Shown here: piece by piece, positions 8,945-17,474 of the stretch
How positions within the stretch are numbered: the stretch's first letter is position 1
Layout of the letters: each line of letters opens with the position of its first letter
NCBI RefSeq assembly: GCF_900185645.1
Contig: NZ_FYAM01000023.1
Span: 124,001 to 188,000, forward strand
DNA from: Clostridium sp. BSD9I1
GTDB taxonomy: Bacteria > Bacillota > Clostridia > Clostridiales > Clostridiaceae
Direction of reading: 5' to 3'
Length of the DNA stretch: 64,000 nt
Program-made: the position numbers and the translations under genes
The notes under the pieces: model-generated
Database searches by the model: none
Told to the model about the DNA's origin: nothing
The model's input: only the letters and a program-made list of their open reading frames with translations

Positions 8945-9612
8945 TACAATTAGTAGCTTTTGATTTAGACGATACACTTTATAACGAAAAGGATTTTGTA
9001 TTTGGAGCTTTTAAAGAAGTATCTGAATATCTTTCTGCCAAATATAATTTAAATTCAGAAGATGTCTATATAGATATGATAAATATATTACAAAGTCATG
9101 GCAGAGGTAAAATATTTAATATAATATGCGATAATTATAATATAAATGAAGATATAAAAGCTTTGGTTCAGGTGTATAGAAACGCCAAACCAAAGCTAAA
9201 ATTATATGAGGATAGTGTAGAGATATTAAATAAGTTAAAGTATAATTATAAATTGGGACTTATAACTGATGGCTTAGGCTATGTTCAGTGGAATAAGATA
9301 AAGCTATTAGAAGTAGAGAAGTATTTTGACAACATTATTGTAACGGATGATTTAGGGAGAGAGTATTGGAAGCCTCATATTATGTCTTTTAAAAATATGG
9401 CTGAAAAATTTAATTTTTTACCTAGTGAATGTGTATATATAGGGGACAATCCTAATAAGGATTTTTATGGAGCTAAAAAGCTTGGGTATAAGACTATAAG
9501 ATTAATTCGAGAAGCTGGAGATCACATTCATGTAAGGCTTGACTCGGAATATGAAGCTGATTATGAGGTAAGTAGTTTAAATGAAATAATATCTATAATT
9601 GAAGAAATTTGA
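8941..9612 (+). CDS. HAD-superfamily phosphatase
   Basis: A 223-residue haloacid-dehalogenase hydrolase. Motif I is FDLDDTL with nucleophile D8 and acid/base D10; motif II is the Thr of LITDG; the motif III lysine probably lies in YWKPH; motif IV is YIGDNPNKD. A four-helix cap of subfamily I type lies between motifs I and II. It is translationally coupled (ATGA) to the ATP-grasp gene. In this setting it may remove phosphate from a 9-phospho sugar acid or another glycan precursor; the substrate is unproven. Confidence 0.82.
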   Translation: MIQLVAFDLDDTLYNEKDFVFGAFKEVSEYLSAKYNLNSEDVYIDMINILQSHGRGKIFNIICDNYNINEDIKALVQVYRNAKPKLKLYEDSVEILNKLKYNYKLGLITDGLGYVQWNKIKLLEVEKYFDNIIVTDDLGREYWKPHIMSFKNMAEKFNFLPSECVYIGDNPNKDFYGAKKLGYKTIRLIREAGDHIHVRLDSEYEADYEVSSLNEIISIIEEI

Positions 9613-9633
9613 TTTTAAAGTTGGGGTGAAGAC

Positions 9634-10356
9634 ATGAAAGTACTAGCAATTATTCAAGCTAGAATGGGTTCTGAAAGACTGCCGGGTAAGGTTATAAAAC
9701 CTATTATAGGAAAACCTTTAATAATACATACCCTAGATAGATTAAAGAAAAGTAAGTATATAGATGAAGTTATTTTAGCTACTTCTAACTTAGACAAAGA
9801 TAATATCCTAGAATCTACAGTAAAAAACTATGGATATGAAGTCTTTAGGGGAAGTGAAGATGATGTGCTACAAAGATATAAGGCTGCAGCGGATAAGTAT
9901 AATGGAGATGTAATAATAAGAATTACTGGAGATTGTCCTTTCATTGATCCTATAATAGTAGATAATGTAGTAAGCTATTTTTTAATGAATGACTTTGATT
10001 ATGTAAGATTAGATGTTCCAGATACATTTATAAGAGGATTTGATGTGGAAGTGTTTTCAAAGGAAGCTTTAGATAAAACAATTAGCCTTGCCGATGAAGA
10101 AAAGTATAGGGAACATGTAACATTATATATGTATAATCATCCTGAAGACTTTAAAATTGGCTATGTTAAAGGAAGTGATCTTTACAATAAAGATTATAGG
10201 TTATGTGTTGATACAGAAAGCGATTTTAAATTAGTGAAATTAATATATGAACATTTTAATGATGAAAATGTGTCAGCTAAAGATATAGTTAAATTTTTAG
10301 ATGAAAATAAAAAAATTGCAGATATAAATAAAGAAGTAATGCAAAAGAAGATTTAA
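9634..10356 (+). CDS. spsF: SpsF-like nonulosonate cytidylyltransferase
   Basis: A 240-residue nucleotidyltransferase of the CMP-KDO / acylneuraminate cytidylyltransferase group. The nucleotide-binding loop is intact (IQARMGSERLPGKV) and so is the metal site (TGDCPFID). It would activate a nonulosonic acid as the CMP-sugar for glycosyltransferases. It lies two genes before the synthase and next to PseG-type hydrolase, the same SpsE-SpsF-SpsG logic as the Bacillus subtilis sps operon. A degenerate paralogue is at 25890. Confidence 0.82.
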   Translation: MKVLAIIQARMGSERLPGKVIKPIIGKPLIIHTLDRLKKSKYIDEVILATSNLDKDNILESTVKNYGYEVFRGSEDDVLQRYKAAADKYNGDVIIRITGDCPFIDPIIVDNVVSYFLMNDFDYVRLDVPDTFIRGFDVEVFSKEALDKTISLADEEKYREHVTLYMYNHPEDFKIGYVKGSDLYNKDYRLCVDTESDFKLVKLIYEHFNDENVSAKDIVKFLDENKKIADINKEVMQKKI

Positions 10357-10379
10357 TCAAATATAAAGGACGTGATGAT

Positions 10380-11384
10380 ATGAACATTTTAGTTACTGGT
10401 GGAGCAGGCTTTATTGGAAGATGGGTAGTTAAAAAGCTTTTAGAAGATAATCATAAAGTAGCAGCTTTAGATAATTTATCTAATGGAAGTTTAAAAAACA
10501 TTGAAGAGTTTATTAATGATGATAACTTCACCTTTGTACAAGGAGATATAAAAGATAATGTGCTTTTAAAGAACTTATTTAAAGAAAATAAGTTCGATAT
10601 AATATATCACCTAGCTGCTTCAATTATTGTACAGGACAGTATTGATGATCCTGAAACTACTTTTTATAATGATACGATTGGAACTTTTAATATACTAGAA
10701 AGAGCAAGAATGCAAATGTTTGGTGAAAGTGCAAAAATGCAGGGAGATAAGTGGATTTGTGATAATGCTGAAGGAACACATCCTTGTAAAGTAGTTTTTA
10801 TGAGCACCTGTATGGTATATGATAAGGCAGGAGAAGAAGGAATTGATGAGTTTCATCCTACTAAACCAATATCACCCTATGGAGCAAGTAAAATTGCAGC
10901 TGAAAATTTAGTGCTATCTTATTATTATACATATAAACTGCCTACAGTAGTTATAAGACCTTTTAATACTTATGGCCCATTACAAAAGACTAACGGAGAA
11001 GGCGGAGTTATTGCCATTTTTATAAATAAAGCTTTAAAAGGAGAAGAACTGAATATTTATGGAACTGGAAAGCAAACAAGAGATTTATTATATGTAAAAG
11101 ATTGCGCTAGATTTGTAATAATGTCTGGATTTAACGGTAGGGTTAATGGGGAAATAGTTAACGCTGGTACTGGACGAGATGTTACTATAAATGAATTAGC
11201 GAGTGTTATATCAAGAGGAAGAAGTAGCATAAAGCATGTTGATCATATTCATCCTCAAAGTGAAATAATGAAGTTAAAATGTAATTATGCCAAAGCTAAA
11301 GAAATCGCAGGTTGGGAACCTGAATATAGTCTTGAAGAGGGAATTAATGAAACCGAAGAATGGATAAAAGGCTGTCTTAATTAA
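10380..11384 (+). CDS. NAD-dependent nucleotide-sugar epimerase/dehydratase
   Basis: A 334-residue extended SDR. The cofactor motif TGGAGFIG is at the N terminus with LDN after the second strand, giving NAD specificity. The catalytic Ser is in MSTCMVY and the YxxxK pair in YGASK; RPFNTYGP is the typical substrate loop. It acts on an NDP-sugar as a 4-epimerase or 4,6-dehydratase and may start the nonulosonic acid route, but the exact reaction cannot be chosen from motifs. Ribosome site GGACGTGATG precedes ATG 10380. Confidence 0.82.
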   Translation: MNILVTGGAGFIGRWVVKKLLEDNHKVAALDNLSNGSLKNIEEFINDDNFTFVQGDIKDNVLLKNLFKENKFDIIYHLAASIIVQDSIDDPETTFYNDTIGTFNILERARMQMFGESAKMQGDKWICDNAEGTHPCKVVFMSTCMVYDKAGEEGIDEFHPTKPISPYGASKIAAENLVLSYYYTYKLPTVVIRPFNTYGPLQKTNGEGGVIAIFINKALKGEELNIYGTGKQTRDLLYVKDCARFVIMSGFNGRVNGEIVNAGTGRDVTINELASVISRGRSSIKHVDHIHPQSEIMKLKCNYAKAKEIAGWEPEYSLEEGINETEEWIKGCLN

Positions 11385-11430
11385 AGCAGTCAGGTATTAT
11401 ATAAACGTTAGATAAAAAGGAGTAAAATTC

Positions 11431-12483
11431 ATGAATCATACAATAAAAATTGGAGATAAAGTAATAGGAGGAAATAACCCTGCTTTTATAATAGCTGAAA
11501 TGTCTGCAAATCATCTTCAAAGTTTTGATAATGCAGTGAAAATTATCAAAGAAGCAAAAAGAGCAGGTGCTGATGCTATAAAGCTTCAAACGTATACTCC
11601 AGATACCATAACTATAGATTGTGATAATGAGTATTTTCAAATTAAACAAGATACAATTTGGGATGGAACCACCTTGCATAAACTTTACCAAACTGCTTAT
11701 ACTCCATGGAAATGGCAGCCAAAGCTTAAAAAGATAGCTGAAGAAGAAGGATTAATATGTTTTTCATCTCCTTTTGATAAAACAGCTGTAGATTTTTTAG
11801 AGGATATGAATGTTCCAGCTTATAAAATAGCATCCTTTGAAATTACCGATATTCCTTTTATTGAGTACATAGCATCTAAAGGAAAGCCAATTATCATTTC
11901 TACGGGGATAGCTACTCTTTCAGATATAGAGGAAGCTGTAAATGCTTGCAAGAGAATGGGAAATGAACAGGTTGCGTTATTAAAGTGTACCAGTGCATAT
12001 CCCTCCCCTCTTGAGGATATAAATTTAAATACTATGCCTAATATAAGAGAAACCTTTAAGACAATTGTTGGTTTATCTGATCACACTTTAGGTCATTCCG
12101 TTGCAGTAGGAGCGGTTGCTTTAGGAGCTAAGATAGTTGAAAAACACTTTACTTTAAGTAGAGCTGACGGTGGGCCAGATGCAGCTTTTTCTATGGAACC
12201 AGATGAATTTAAGAATATGGTTAACTCTATAAGGGAAATTGAAAAAGCTCTAGGTGAGGTAAACTACGATTTGACATATAAAATGAGAAGAAGCAGGGAA
12301 CACTCTAGATCATTGTTTATAGTTAAAGATATAAAAGCTGGAGAAGAACTTAATGAAGAAAATGTAAAATCTATAAGACCGGGCTTTGGAATGCATCCAA
12401 GGTATTATAATGATATACTAGGCAAAAAGGTAAAAATGGATATAAAAAAAGGGGCTCCATTAAGTTGGAATTTAATTTTATAA
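11431..12483 (+). CDS. pseI: NeuB-family synthase, pseudaminic acid synthase type
   Basis: A 350-residue enzyme that condenses a 6-deoxy-2,4-diacetamido hexose with phosphoenolpyruvate. It has the NeuB barrel (AFIIAEMSANH, ADAIKLQTY, FSSPFDKTAVDFLE, YKIASFEITD, ISTGIA, GLSDHT, EKHFTL) and a C-terminal SAF antifreeze-like domain (SRSLFIVKDIKAGE onward, ending KKGAPL). The EMSANH and FEITDIPFI segments resemble PseI more than NeuB or LegI. Spore-coat SpsE is the close alternative. AAGGAG precedes ATG 11431. The partners PseB, PseC and PseH are not in the window and may lie upstream. Confidence 0.85.
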   Translation: MNHTIKIGDKVIGGNNPAFIIAEMSANHLQSFDNAVKIIKEAKRAGADAIKLQTYTPDTITIDCDNEYFQIKQDTIWDGTTLHKLYQTAYTPWKWQPKLKKIAEEEGLICFSSPFDKTAVDFLEDMNVPAYKIASFEITDIPFIEYIASKGKPIIISTGIATLSDIEEAVNACKRMGNEQVALLKCTSAYPSPLEDINLNTMPNIRETFKTIVGLSDHTLGHSVAVGAVALGAKIVEKHFTLSRADGGPDAAFSMEPDEFKNMVNSIREIEKALGEVNYDLTYKMRRSREHSRSLFIVKDIKAGEELNEENVKSIRPGFGMHPRYYNDILGKKVKMDIKKGAPLSWNLIL

Positions 12484-12498
12484 TAAGGTGAATGTACT

Positions 12499-13512
12499 AT
12501 GAAAATAGGTATTAGGGCAGATGGTGGCAGTTCTATAGGTATGGGACATATAATGAGAACATTGGTTTTGGCTAAAGAATTGGCTAAATACGCAGAAGTT
12601 TTTTATATATGCAAAACAGACAGCAATGAATTAGATAAGTACATAGGGGGAATTAATAAAGTTAAAAAAGAAGGATTTGAGGTGCAGTTAATAGAAGAAA
12701 ATAATATAATTGAAGGATTAAAATATATTAACGCAGATATTTTAATTACTGATAATTATGACGTAAATGAGGAGTATTTTAATAAAACTAAATTAATGTT
12801 TAAAAAAGTTGGATATATAGATGATAATAACTTGTTATCTTATTATAATGTAGACTTTTTGATAAATCAAAACTTAGGCGCTGAGGAATTTAAGTATAAG
12901 GCTAATATTGATACTCAATTTTTACTAGGTTCTAAGTATATACTGCTAAGAGAAGAATTTAGAAATTTATTGCAAGATAAAACTTTAAATAATAAAGTAG
13001 AAAATATTATAATTACTATTGGCGGAGCAGATCCCAATAATGTAACAGGAAACATATTAAAAAATGTATCAAATTCAAAGTATAATTTTCATGTGATAGT
13101 TGGAGCTTCTTTTAATAATTTAGAAGTGTTAAGAGAACTTGTTGCTGAAAATGACAATGTAAACTTATATTTTAATGCTAATATGGTAGAAGTTATGAAT
13201 AAATGTGACCTAGCTATAGCTGCCTGTGGAAGCACATTGTATGAATTATGTATATGTGGGGTTCCAACAATCGGAATAATAACCGCTAAGAACCAAGAAA
13301 AATTAGCAATAAAGATGGGTAGCTTAGGGATAATAAAGAATTTAGGATGGTACAATAAACTAGATAATAATTTATTGCATGATAGTATAGAAAATATTAG
13401 CGATAATCTAGCTGTAAGAACAAATATGATAGAAAAAGCTAAATATTACATTGATGAAAAGGGAGTATATAGATGCATTAATGCTATAAAATCCTTATTT
13501 AATGAGGCTTAA
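12499..13512 (+). CDS. pseG: PseG-type UDP-sugar hydrolase
   Basis: A 337-residue GT-B-like hydrolase expected to release UDP from the 2,4-diacetamido-2,4,6-trideoxy hexose and supply the substrate of the synthase encoded 15 bases upstream. The N-terminal signature IRADGGSSIGMGHIMRTL carries the catalytic-loop His of GxGHxxR; the second half has ITIGGADPNN and the UDP-binding type segment IAACGSTLYELCICGVPTI. SpsG of the spore coat is the close alternative name. There is no N-acetyltransferase fusion (PseH), so the acetylation step must be encoded elsewhere. Confidence 0.83.
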   Translation: MKIGIRADGGSSIGMGHIMRTLVLAKELAKYAEVFYICKTDSNELDKYIGGINKVKKEGFEVQLIEENNIIEGLKYINADILITDNYDVNEEYFNKTKLMFKKVGYIDDNNLLSYYNVDFLINQNLGAEEFKYKANIDTQFLLGSKYILLREEFRNLLQDKTLNNKVENIIITIGGADPNNVTGNILKNVSNSKYNFHVIVGASFNNLEVLRELVAENDNVNLYFNANMVEVMNKCDLAIAACGSTLYELCICGVPTIGIITAKNQEKLAIKMGSLGIIKNLGWYNKLDNNLLHDSIENISDNLAVRTNMIEKAKYYIDEKGVYRCINAIKSLFNEA

Positions 13513-13548
13513 ATATAATTTGTATTAGATTATTTGGGAGTTGTTTAA

Positions 13549-14589
13549 ATGATAAGTTTATGTATGATAGTAAAAAATGAAGAACAAGGATTGGCACAAT
13601 GTTTAGATTCTGTAAAATCTATAGCTGACGAGATAATAGTTGTAGATACAGGTTCTAATGATAAAACCAAGGAAATTGCACTAAGTTATACAAATAAAGT
13701 TTATGATTTTATCTGGGAAAATGATTTTTCAAAGGCAAGAAATTTTTCCATATCTAAAGCAAATAATGATTGGATATTAGTATTAGATGCAGATGAATTA
13801 GTAACAAATTTTAATAAGGAAAGCATTTTGAAACTCATTAAAGGTACTGATAAAGTAGTAGGAAGAATAAAAAGGATAAATACCTTTGAAGATTCCACTG
13901 GAGAAAAAAGATACATAGAAAGAATAAATAGATTTTTTAATAAAAAATATTATAATTATACGGGAATTATTCATGAACAGGTAACTTCACTAAATAATAC
14001 AAGCTATACAACAGCCCCTTTAGATGTAGATATTGAACATATAGGATATACAAAGGAAGTATTAAATAAAACTAACAAGATATCAAGAAATATTTCTATG
14101 CTTAAGCAGGCAATTCATGATAATCTTAATGATCCATATTTGCATTATCAATTAGGCAAGTCTTACTATATGGGTAAGGAGTATACTTTAGCCTGTGAAA
14201 GTTTTGAAGAAGCTCTTAGATATGATATTAATTTTAATTATGAATATGCAGAGGATTTGGTTGAAACTTATGGATACTCATTGATAAATTCTAATAGATT
14301 TAATGATGCAATTAAAATTGAAGATTTTTATATTTATTATAAACAGTATCCGGACTTTAACTTCTTAATGGGATTAATTTATATGAATAATGGGAAATTT
14401 AATGATGCAGTTAATAGTTTTTATAAATGCATTGGGAATGCGGAAGGGAAAATAGAGGGAGTTAATTCATATCTAGCTTATTATAACATAGGAGTAATTT
14501 TTGAATGTTTAGGATATACAGAAGAAGCATTTAAACATTATAATATGTGTGGTGATTATAAGCCTGCATTATCTCGACTATCAAAATAA
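13549..14589 (+). CDS. Family 2 glycosyltransferase (SunS-like) with TPR repeats
   Basis: A 346-residue transferase. It opens MISLCMIVKNEEQ, then VVDTGSNDKT, and the metal site is LDADE, the pattern of SunS/family 2 transferases that modify peptides or flagellin. The second half holds tetratricopeptide-like repeats (LHYQLGKSYYMGKEYTLAC; YYNIGVIFECLGYTEEAF). It is the last gene before the terminator and flagellin genes, so it is the best candidate in the island for direct transfer of sugar to flagellin. GGGAG precedes ATG 13549. Confidence 0.83.
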   Translation: MISLCMIVKNEEQGLAQCLDSVKSIADEIIVVDTGSNDKTKEIALSYTNKVYDFIWENDFSKARNFSISKANNDWILVLDADELVTNFNKESILKLIKGTDKVVGRIKRINTFEDSTGEKRYIERINRFFNKKYYNYTGIIHEQVTSLNNTSYTTAPLDVDIEHIGYTKEVLNKTNKISRNISMLKQAIHDNLNDPYLHYQLGKSYYMGKEYTLACESFEEALRYDINFNYEYAEDLVETYGYSLINSNRFNDAIKIEDFYIYYKQYPDFNFLMGLIYMNNGKFNDAVNSFYKCIGNAEGKIEGVNSYLAYYNIGVIFECLGYTEEAFKHYNMCGDYKPALSRLSK

Positions 14590-14637
14590 AAAATGCAGTG
14601 GATGATATAAAGAAATCAAACTAATATATATGGCAAG

Positions 14638-14669
14638 GAACCTCATAATAAAATATGTGGTTCTTTTTT
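14638..14669 (+). terminator. Rho-independent terminator of the glycosylation island
   Basis: A ten-base stem with one mismatch (GAACCTCATA against TATGTGGTTC) and a six-base loop is followed by six T. It closes the glycosylation transcript before the flagellin promoter. Confidence 0.85.
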
Positions 14670-14705
14670 AATTTAAACTTTAGTGAAATAAAATTTTATA
14701 TTCTA

Positions 14706-14733
14706 TACATTTTCGTTAAATTCTCTTCGATAT
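14706..14733 (+). promoter_or_regulatory. Candidate SigD promoter of the vWA-flagellin gene
   Basis: TACA, 16 bases, then TTCGATAT resembles the SigD consensus TAAA-N15-GCCGATAT. The -35 has one mismatch and the -10 lacks the leading GC, so it is weaker than the other SigD sites here. The leader to ATG 14798 is about 60 bases. Confidence 0.4.
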
Positions 14734-14797
14734 AATATTATAAAATTTTAACGTTTTAGATTTTATTTGTAATGTAAATCAAAGAGGAGAGACACAA

Positions 14798-16267
14798 ATG
14801 ATTATAAATCATAATTTATCGGCTATGAATGCTTATAATAGATCAAAAAATAATAGCATAAATGCATCAAAAGCTATGGAAAAACTTTCAACAGGGCTAT
14901 CAATAAATAGAGCTGGTGATAATGCTGCAGGTTTATCAATTTCTGAGAAAATGAGGGCTCAAATTAGGGGATTGCAGCAGGCTGAAAGAAATATCCAAGA
15001 TGGCGTTTCTTTTTTACAGACTGCTGAAGGTGCATTAGGGGAAATAGAAAACCCTAATTTACAAAGAATCAGGGAACTTGTGGTACAAGCAGGTAATGAC
15101 ACTTTAACTAAAGAAGATAGGGACATAATTCAGCAGGAAATAGATGAAATAAAGAAGAGTATTGATGGCATAGCAAATTATACTGAGTTTAATGGAATTA
15201 AACCCTTAAGTCCACCATCCATTAAAGAACCTCCTAAATGGACACCAGGAAATGCCGATATTGTATTTATTATAGATAGAACAGGAAGCATGGGAAGTGC
15301 CATAGAAAAGGTAAAATCCAATATAGATGGATTTGTAAATAGATTGAGTTCAAATGGTGTGGATGTAAAATTAGGTCTTGTTACTTATGGAGAAGTAAAT
15401 TCAGGAGAACCTACAATAAAAAAAGAATTTACTAGTGACTTAGATAAATTTAAATCTAATTTAAATAGCATTAATGTAAGTGGTGGCGGTGACTGGTATG
15501 AATCGGGACTTGAAGGTATTGCAGATCCAACTAATGGAGCAATAGCTTACAGTTTTAGAGATGAGGCACCTAAACACTTTATACTAATTACCGATGCACC
15601 AGTACATGATGATAATCAAGACTCAGATGATGGAGATGATTTGTCAACATTTGATATTGATGAAGTAGCAAATGATTTAAAAAGTAAAGGCATTAAACTC
15701 ACAGTTGTAAGCAATATGTACGGAGAAACAAATAGTCAGCTAAAAAGACTATCTGATCCAACTGATGGGGATTATTTAGATATAAGCGGTAATTTTGGAA
15801 CTCAATTAGATGCTCTTGCAGGTAAGATAATGATAGACGCTGGAGCTGAATATGATACTGAAGATATGCCAACTATTACCCTGCAAGTGGGTCCCAATTC
15901 TAAAGAAGTATTTAAAGTAGAGTTATATGATACAAGAACTTTTAAGATAGGATTAAGTGATGTACAAGTTGATCCTATTGAAGAAGTACAAAAGGCATTA
16001 TCGAATATAGATAATACAATAGCTTTAATTTCTGGGAGAAGAGCTAAGTATGGTTCTTATGTAAATGCCTTAGAACATATTAATAATAATGTAAGTAACT
16101 ATAGCCTAAATTTAGAAGCTGCAAATTCAAGAATTTTAGATACAGATATGGCAAAGGAAACTATAAATTTAAGTAAGACTTCTGTAATGCAAGAGGCATC
16201 ATCGGCAATGCTAAAACAAGCAAATAATTTACCTAATGGAGTGCTTGAACTTTTAAGAAAAGAATAG
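14798..16267 (+). CDS. fliC: Flagellin with an inserted von Willebrand factor A domain
   Basis: A 489-residue flagellin. Residues 1-135 are the D0/D1 N-terminal region (MIINHNLSAMNA, LSTGLSINRAGDNAAGL, RAQIRGLQQAERNIQDG) and about 355-489 the matching C-terminal region (SRILDTDMAKE, MLKQANNLPNGVL). Between them, after a Pro-rich linker, residues ~152-343 form a vWA domain instead of the usual D2/D3. Its MIDAS motif is D160-R-T-G-S164-M, the second metal loop is GGGDWYESG (229-237), the third is ITDAP (T265, D266), followed by the acidic run DDNQDSDDGDD. The domain would be displayed along the filament and could bind a divalent metal and a ligand. Strong GAGGAGAG ribosome site. Confidence 0.93.
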   Translation: MIINHNLSAMNAYNRSKNNSINASKAMEKLSTGLSINRAGDNAAGLSISEKMRAQIRGLQQAERNIQDGVSFLQTAEGALGEIENPNLQRIRELVVQAGNDTLTKEDRDIIQQEIDEIKKSIDGIANYTEFNGIKPLSPPSIKEPPKWTPGNADIVFIIDRTGSMGSAIEKVKSNIDGFVNRLSSNGVDVKLGLVTYGEVNSGEPTIKKEFTSDLDKFKSNLNSINVSGGGDWYESGLEGIADPTNGAIAYSFRDEAPKHFILITDAPVHDDNQDSDDGDDLSTFDIDEVANDLKSKGIKLTVVSNMYGETNSQLKRLSDPTDGDYLDISGNFGTQLDALAGKIMIDAGAEYDTEDMPTITLQVGPNSKEVFKVELYDTRTFKIGLSDVQVDPIEEVQKALSNIDNTIALISGRRAKYGSYVNALEHINNNVSNYSLNLEAANSRILDTDMAKETINLSKTSVMQEASSAMLKQANNLPNGVLELLRKE

Positions 16268-16296
16268 CTATATAATCTCCTTATTTAACATTAATT

Positions 16297-16323
16297 TAAA
16301 GTTTTTTCTTAGAATCACGATAA
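16297..16323 (+). promoter_or_regulatory. SigD promoter of the second flagellin gene
   Basis: TAAA at 16297, exactly 15 bases, then CACGATAA matches the SigD pattern with the core CGATAA intact. It lies 53 bases before the GTG start. Confidence 0.65.
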
Positions 16324-16376
16324 TTTAAGATATAGCTGGATAAATAGGAATTATGTTACAATAAGGAGGTGAGATT

Positions 16377-17198
16377 GTGTTTGTTCAAAGTAATTTATCA
16401 CTTTTAAATTCTTATGGAAAGTTTACAAGTAATAAAACAAGTAAGAATGATATTATTGAAAAAATATCAACAGGAAAAAGAATTAATAAAGCAGCAGATG
16501 ATGCAGCAGGACTTTCTATAAGTGAGAGTTTTAAGTCTCAAGTAAGGGGACTAAGCGTAGCTGAAAGAAATATACAAGATGGAATTTCTATGATCCAAAC
16601 AGCTGATGGAGCTATGGGTGAAATAACCAAAACTCTTCATAGAATAAAAGAAATGGCAGTTCAGTCTTCTAATGGAACTTTAACAGATGAGGATAGAAGT
16701 GCACTAGAAGAAGAATTTAATCAACTCAAGGAAAATATAGACACTATATCCAATCAAACTGAATTTAATGGAATAAAACTTTTAAATGAGAATAAAACAT
16801 TAACTTTAAAAATTAAAGATAATCCGGATATTTTTTATGATTTATCTTTATTTGATAGCTCCACTAATGCTTTAGGATTAGATGCGACTTCAATAAGTAC
16901 TATAACAAGTTCTAGTAATACTATTACAAAAGTAGATAAAGCACTAAATAAAGTTATAGAAAATAGAACTATTTTGGGGGCTCATTTAAATAATTTACAA
17001 TCTTCTTTTAATGATGCAAGTAATTCAAAGTTAAACCTAACTTCATCAGTTTCTCAAATTGAAGACATAAATATGGCAAGCGCTGTTATGAAGTCAGTTA
17101 AAGACAATATACTTGTAAATAGCAACCAATCTTTGTTGGTATCAGCACGTCAAAATAACGAAAGTGTAAATTCGGTACTTAATAAATGGCTTAGTTAG
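16377..17198 (+). CDS. fliC: Short flagellin, possibly minor
   Basis: A 273-residue flagellin with conserved N-terminal region (ISTGKRINKAADDAAGLSIS, GLSVAERNIQDGISMIQTADGAM) and almost no central surface domain. The N terminus (MFVQSNLSLLNSY) and C terminus (SVNSVLNKWLS) depart from the usual IINHN and LL-R/Q endings, so it may be a minor filament subunit. The start is GTG 16377, fixed by AAGGAGGTG five bases upstream. It has its own SigD-like promoter and is followed closely by the YjfB gene. Confidence 0.88.
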   Translation: MFVQSNLSLLNSYGKFTSNKTSKNDIIEKISTGKRINKAADDAAGLSISESFKSQVRGLSVAERNIQDGISMIQTADGAMGEITKTLHRIKEMAVQSSNGTLTDEDRSALEEEFNQLKENIDTISNQTEFNGIKLLNENKTLTLKIKDNPDIFYDLSLFDSSTNALGLDATSISTITSSSNTITKVDKALNKVIENRTILGAHLNNLQSSFNDASNSKLNLTSSVSQIEDINMASAVMKSVKDNILVNSNQSLLVSARQNNESVNSVLNKWLS

Positions 17199-17218
17199 CT
17201 AGATATGGAGGAGATTAA

Positions 17219-17398
17219 ATGGATATAGCAGGATTATCTGTTGCGATGAGTCAGTCAAAGGTTCAAGATGCAGCAAGCTTGGCAGTAATGAAACTTGCCA
17301 TGAATACAGGAAAAGAAACTGCAGCACAAATGACTGAAATGTTACAAAGTGCAGCTGTAGATCCAAGTAGAGGACAGCACATAGATATAAGAGCATAA
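17219..17398 (+). CDS. yjfB: YjfB-family putative motility protein
   Basis: A 59-residue protein beginning MDIAGLSVAMSQSKVQDAAS and ending RGQHIDIRA, matching the small YjfB family (PF14070) found with SigD regulons in Bacillus and Clostridium. The function is unknown. TGGAGGAG stands a few bases before ATG 17219. It follows the second flagellin by 20 bases and is probably co-transcribed from that SigD promoter. A strong hairpin begins six bases after its stop. Confidence 0.8.
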   Translation: MDIAGLSVAMSQSKVQDAASLAVMKLAMNTGKETAAQMTEMLQSAAVDPSRGQHIDIRA

Positions 17399-17403
17399 AT
17401 ATC

Positions 17404-17428
17404 ACCCCAGGGGTAACACCCCTGGGGT
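17404..17428. repeat. REP-like perfect palindrome, left copy (may also end transcription)
   Basis: ACCCCAGGGGT (17404-17414) and its exact reverse complement (17418-17428) form an 11-base-pair hairpin with loop AAC. This GC-rich hairpin stands out in an AT-rich genome. The same 11-mer recurs at the 3' end of the neighbouring transposase gene. Only three T follow, so it is at best a modest terminator for the flagellin/yjfB transcript. Confidence 0.75.
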
Positions 17429-17474
17429 TTAAATATTGGGAAAAGGGTTATAATCAAGAATAAAAAAGGAGATC

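Noticed and set aside
8941-9612. HAD gene as part of the folate or nucleotide metabolism
   Set aside because: The ATGA coupling to the ATP-grasp gene and the nonulosonic acid neighbours point to glycan synthesis.
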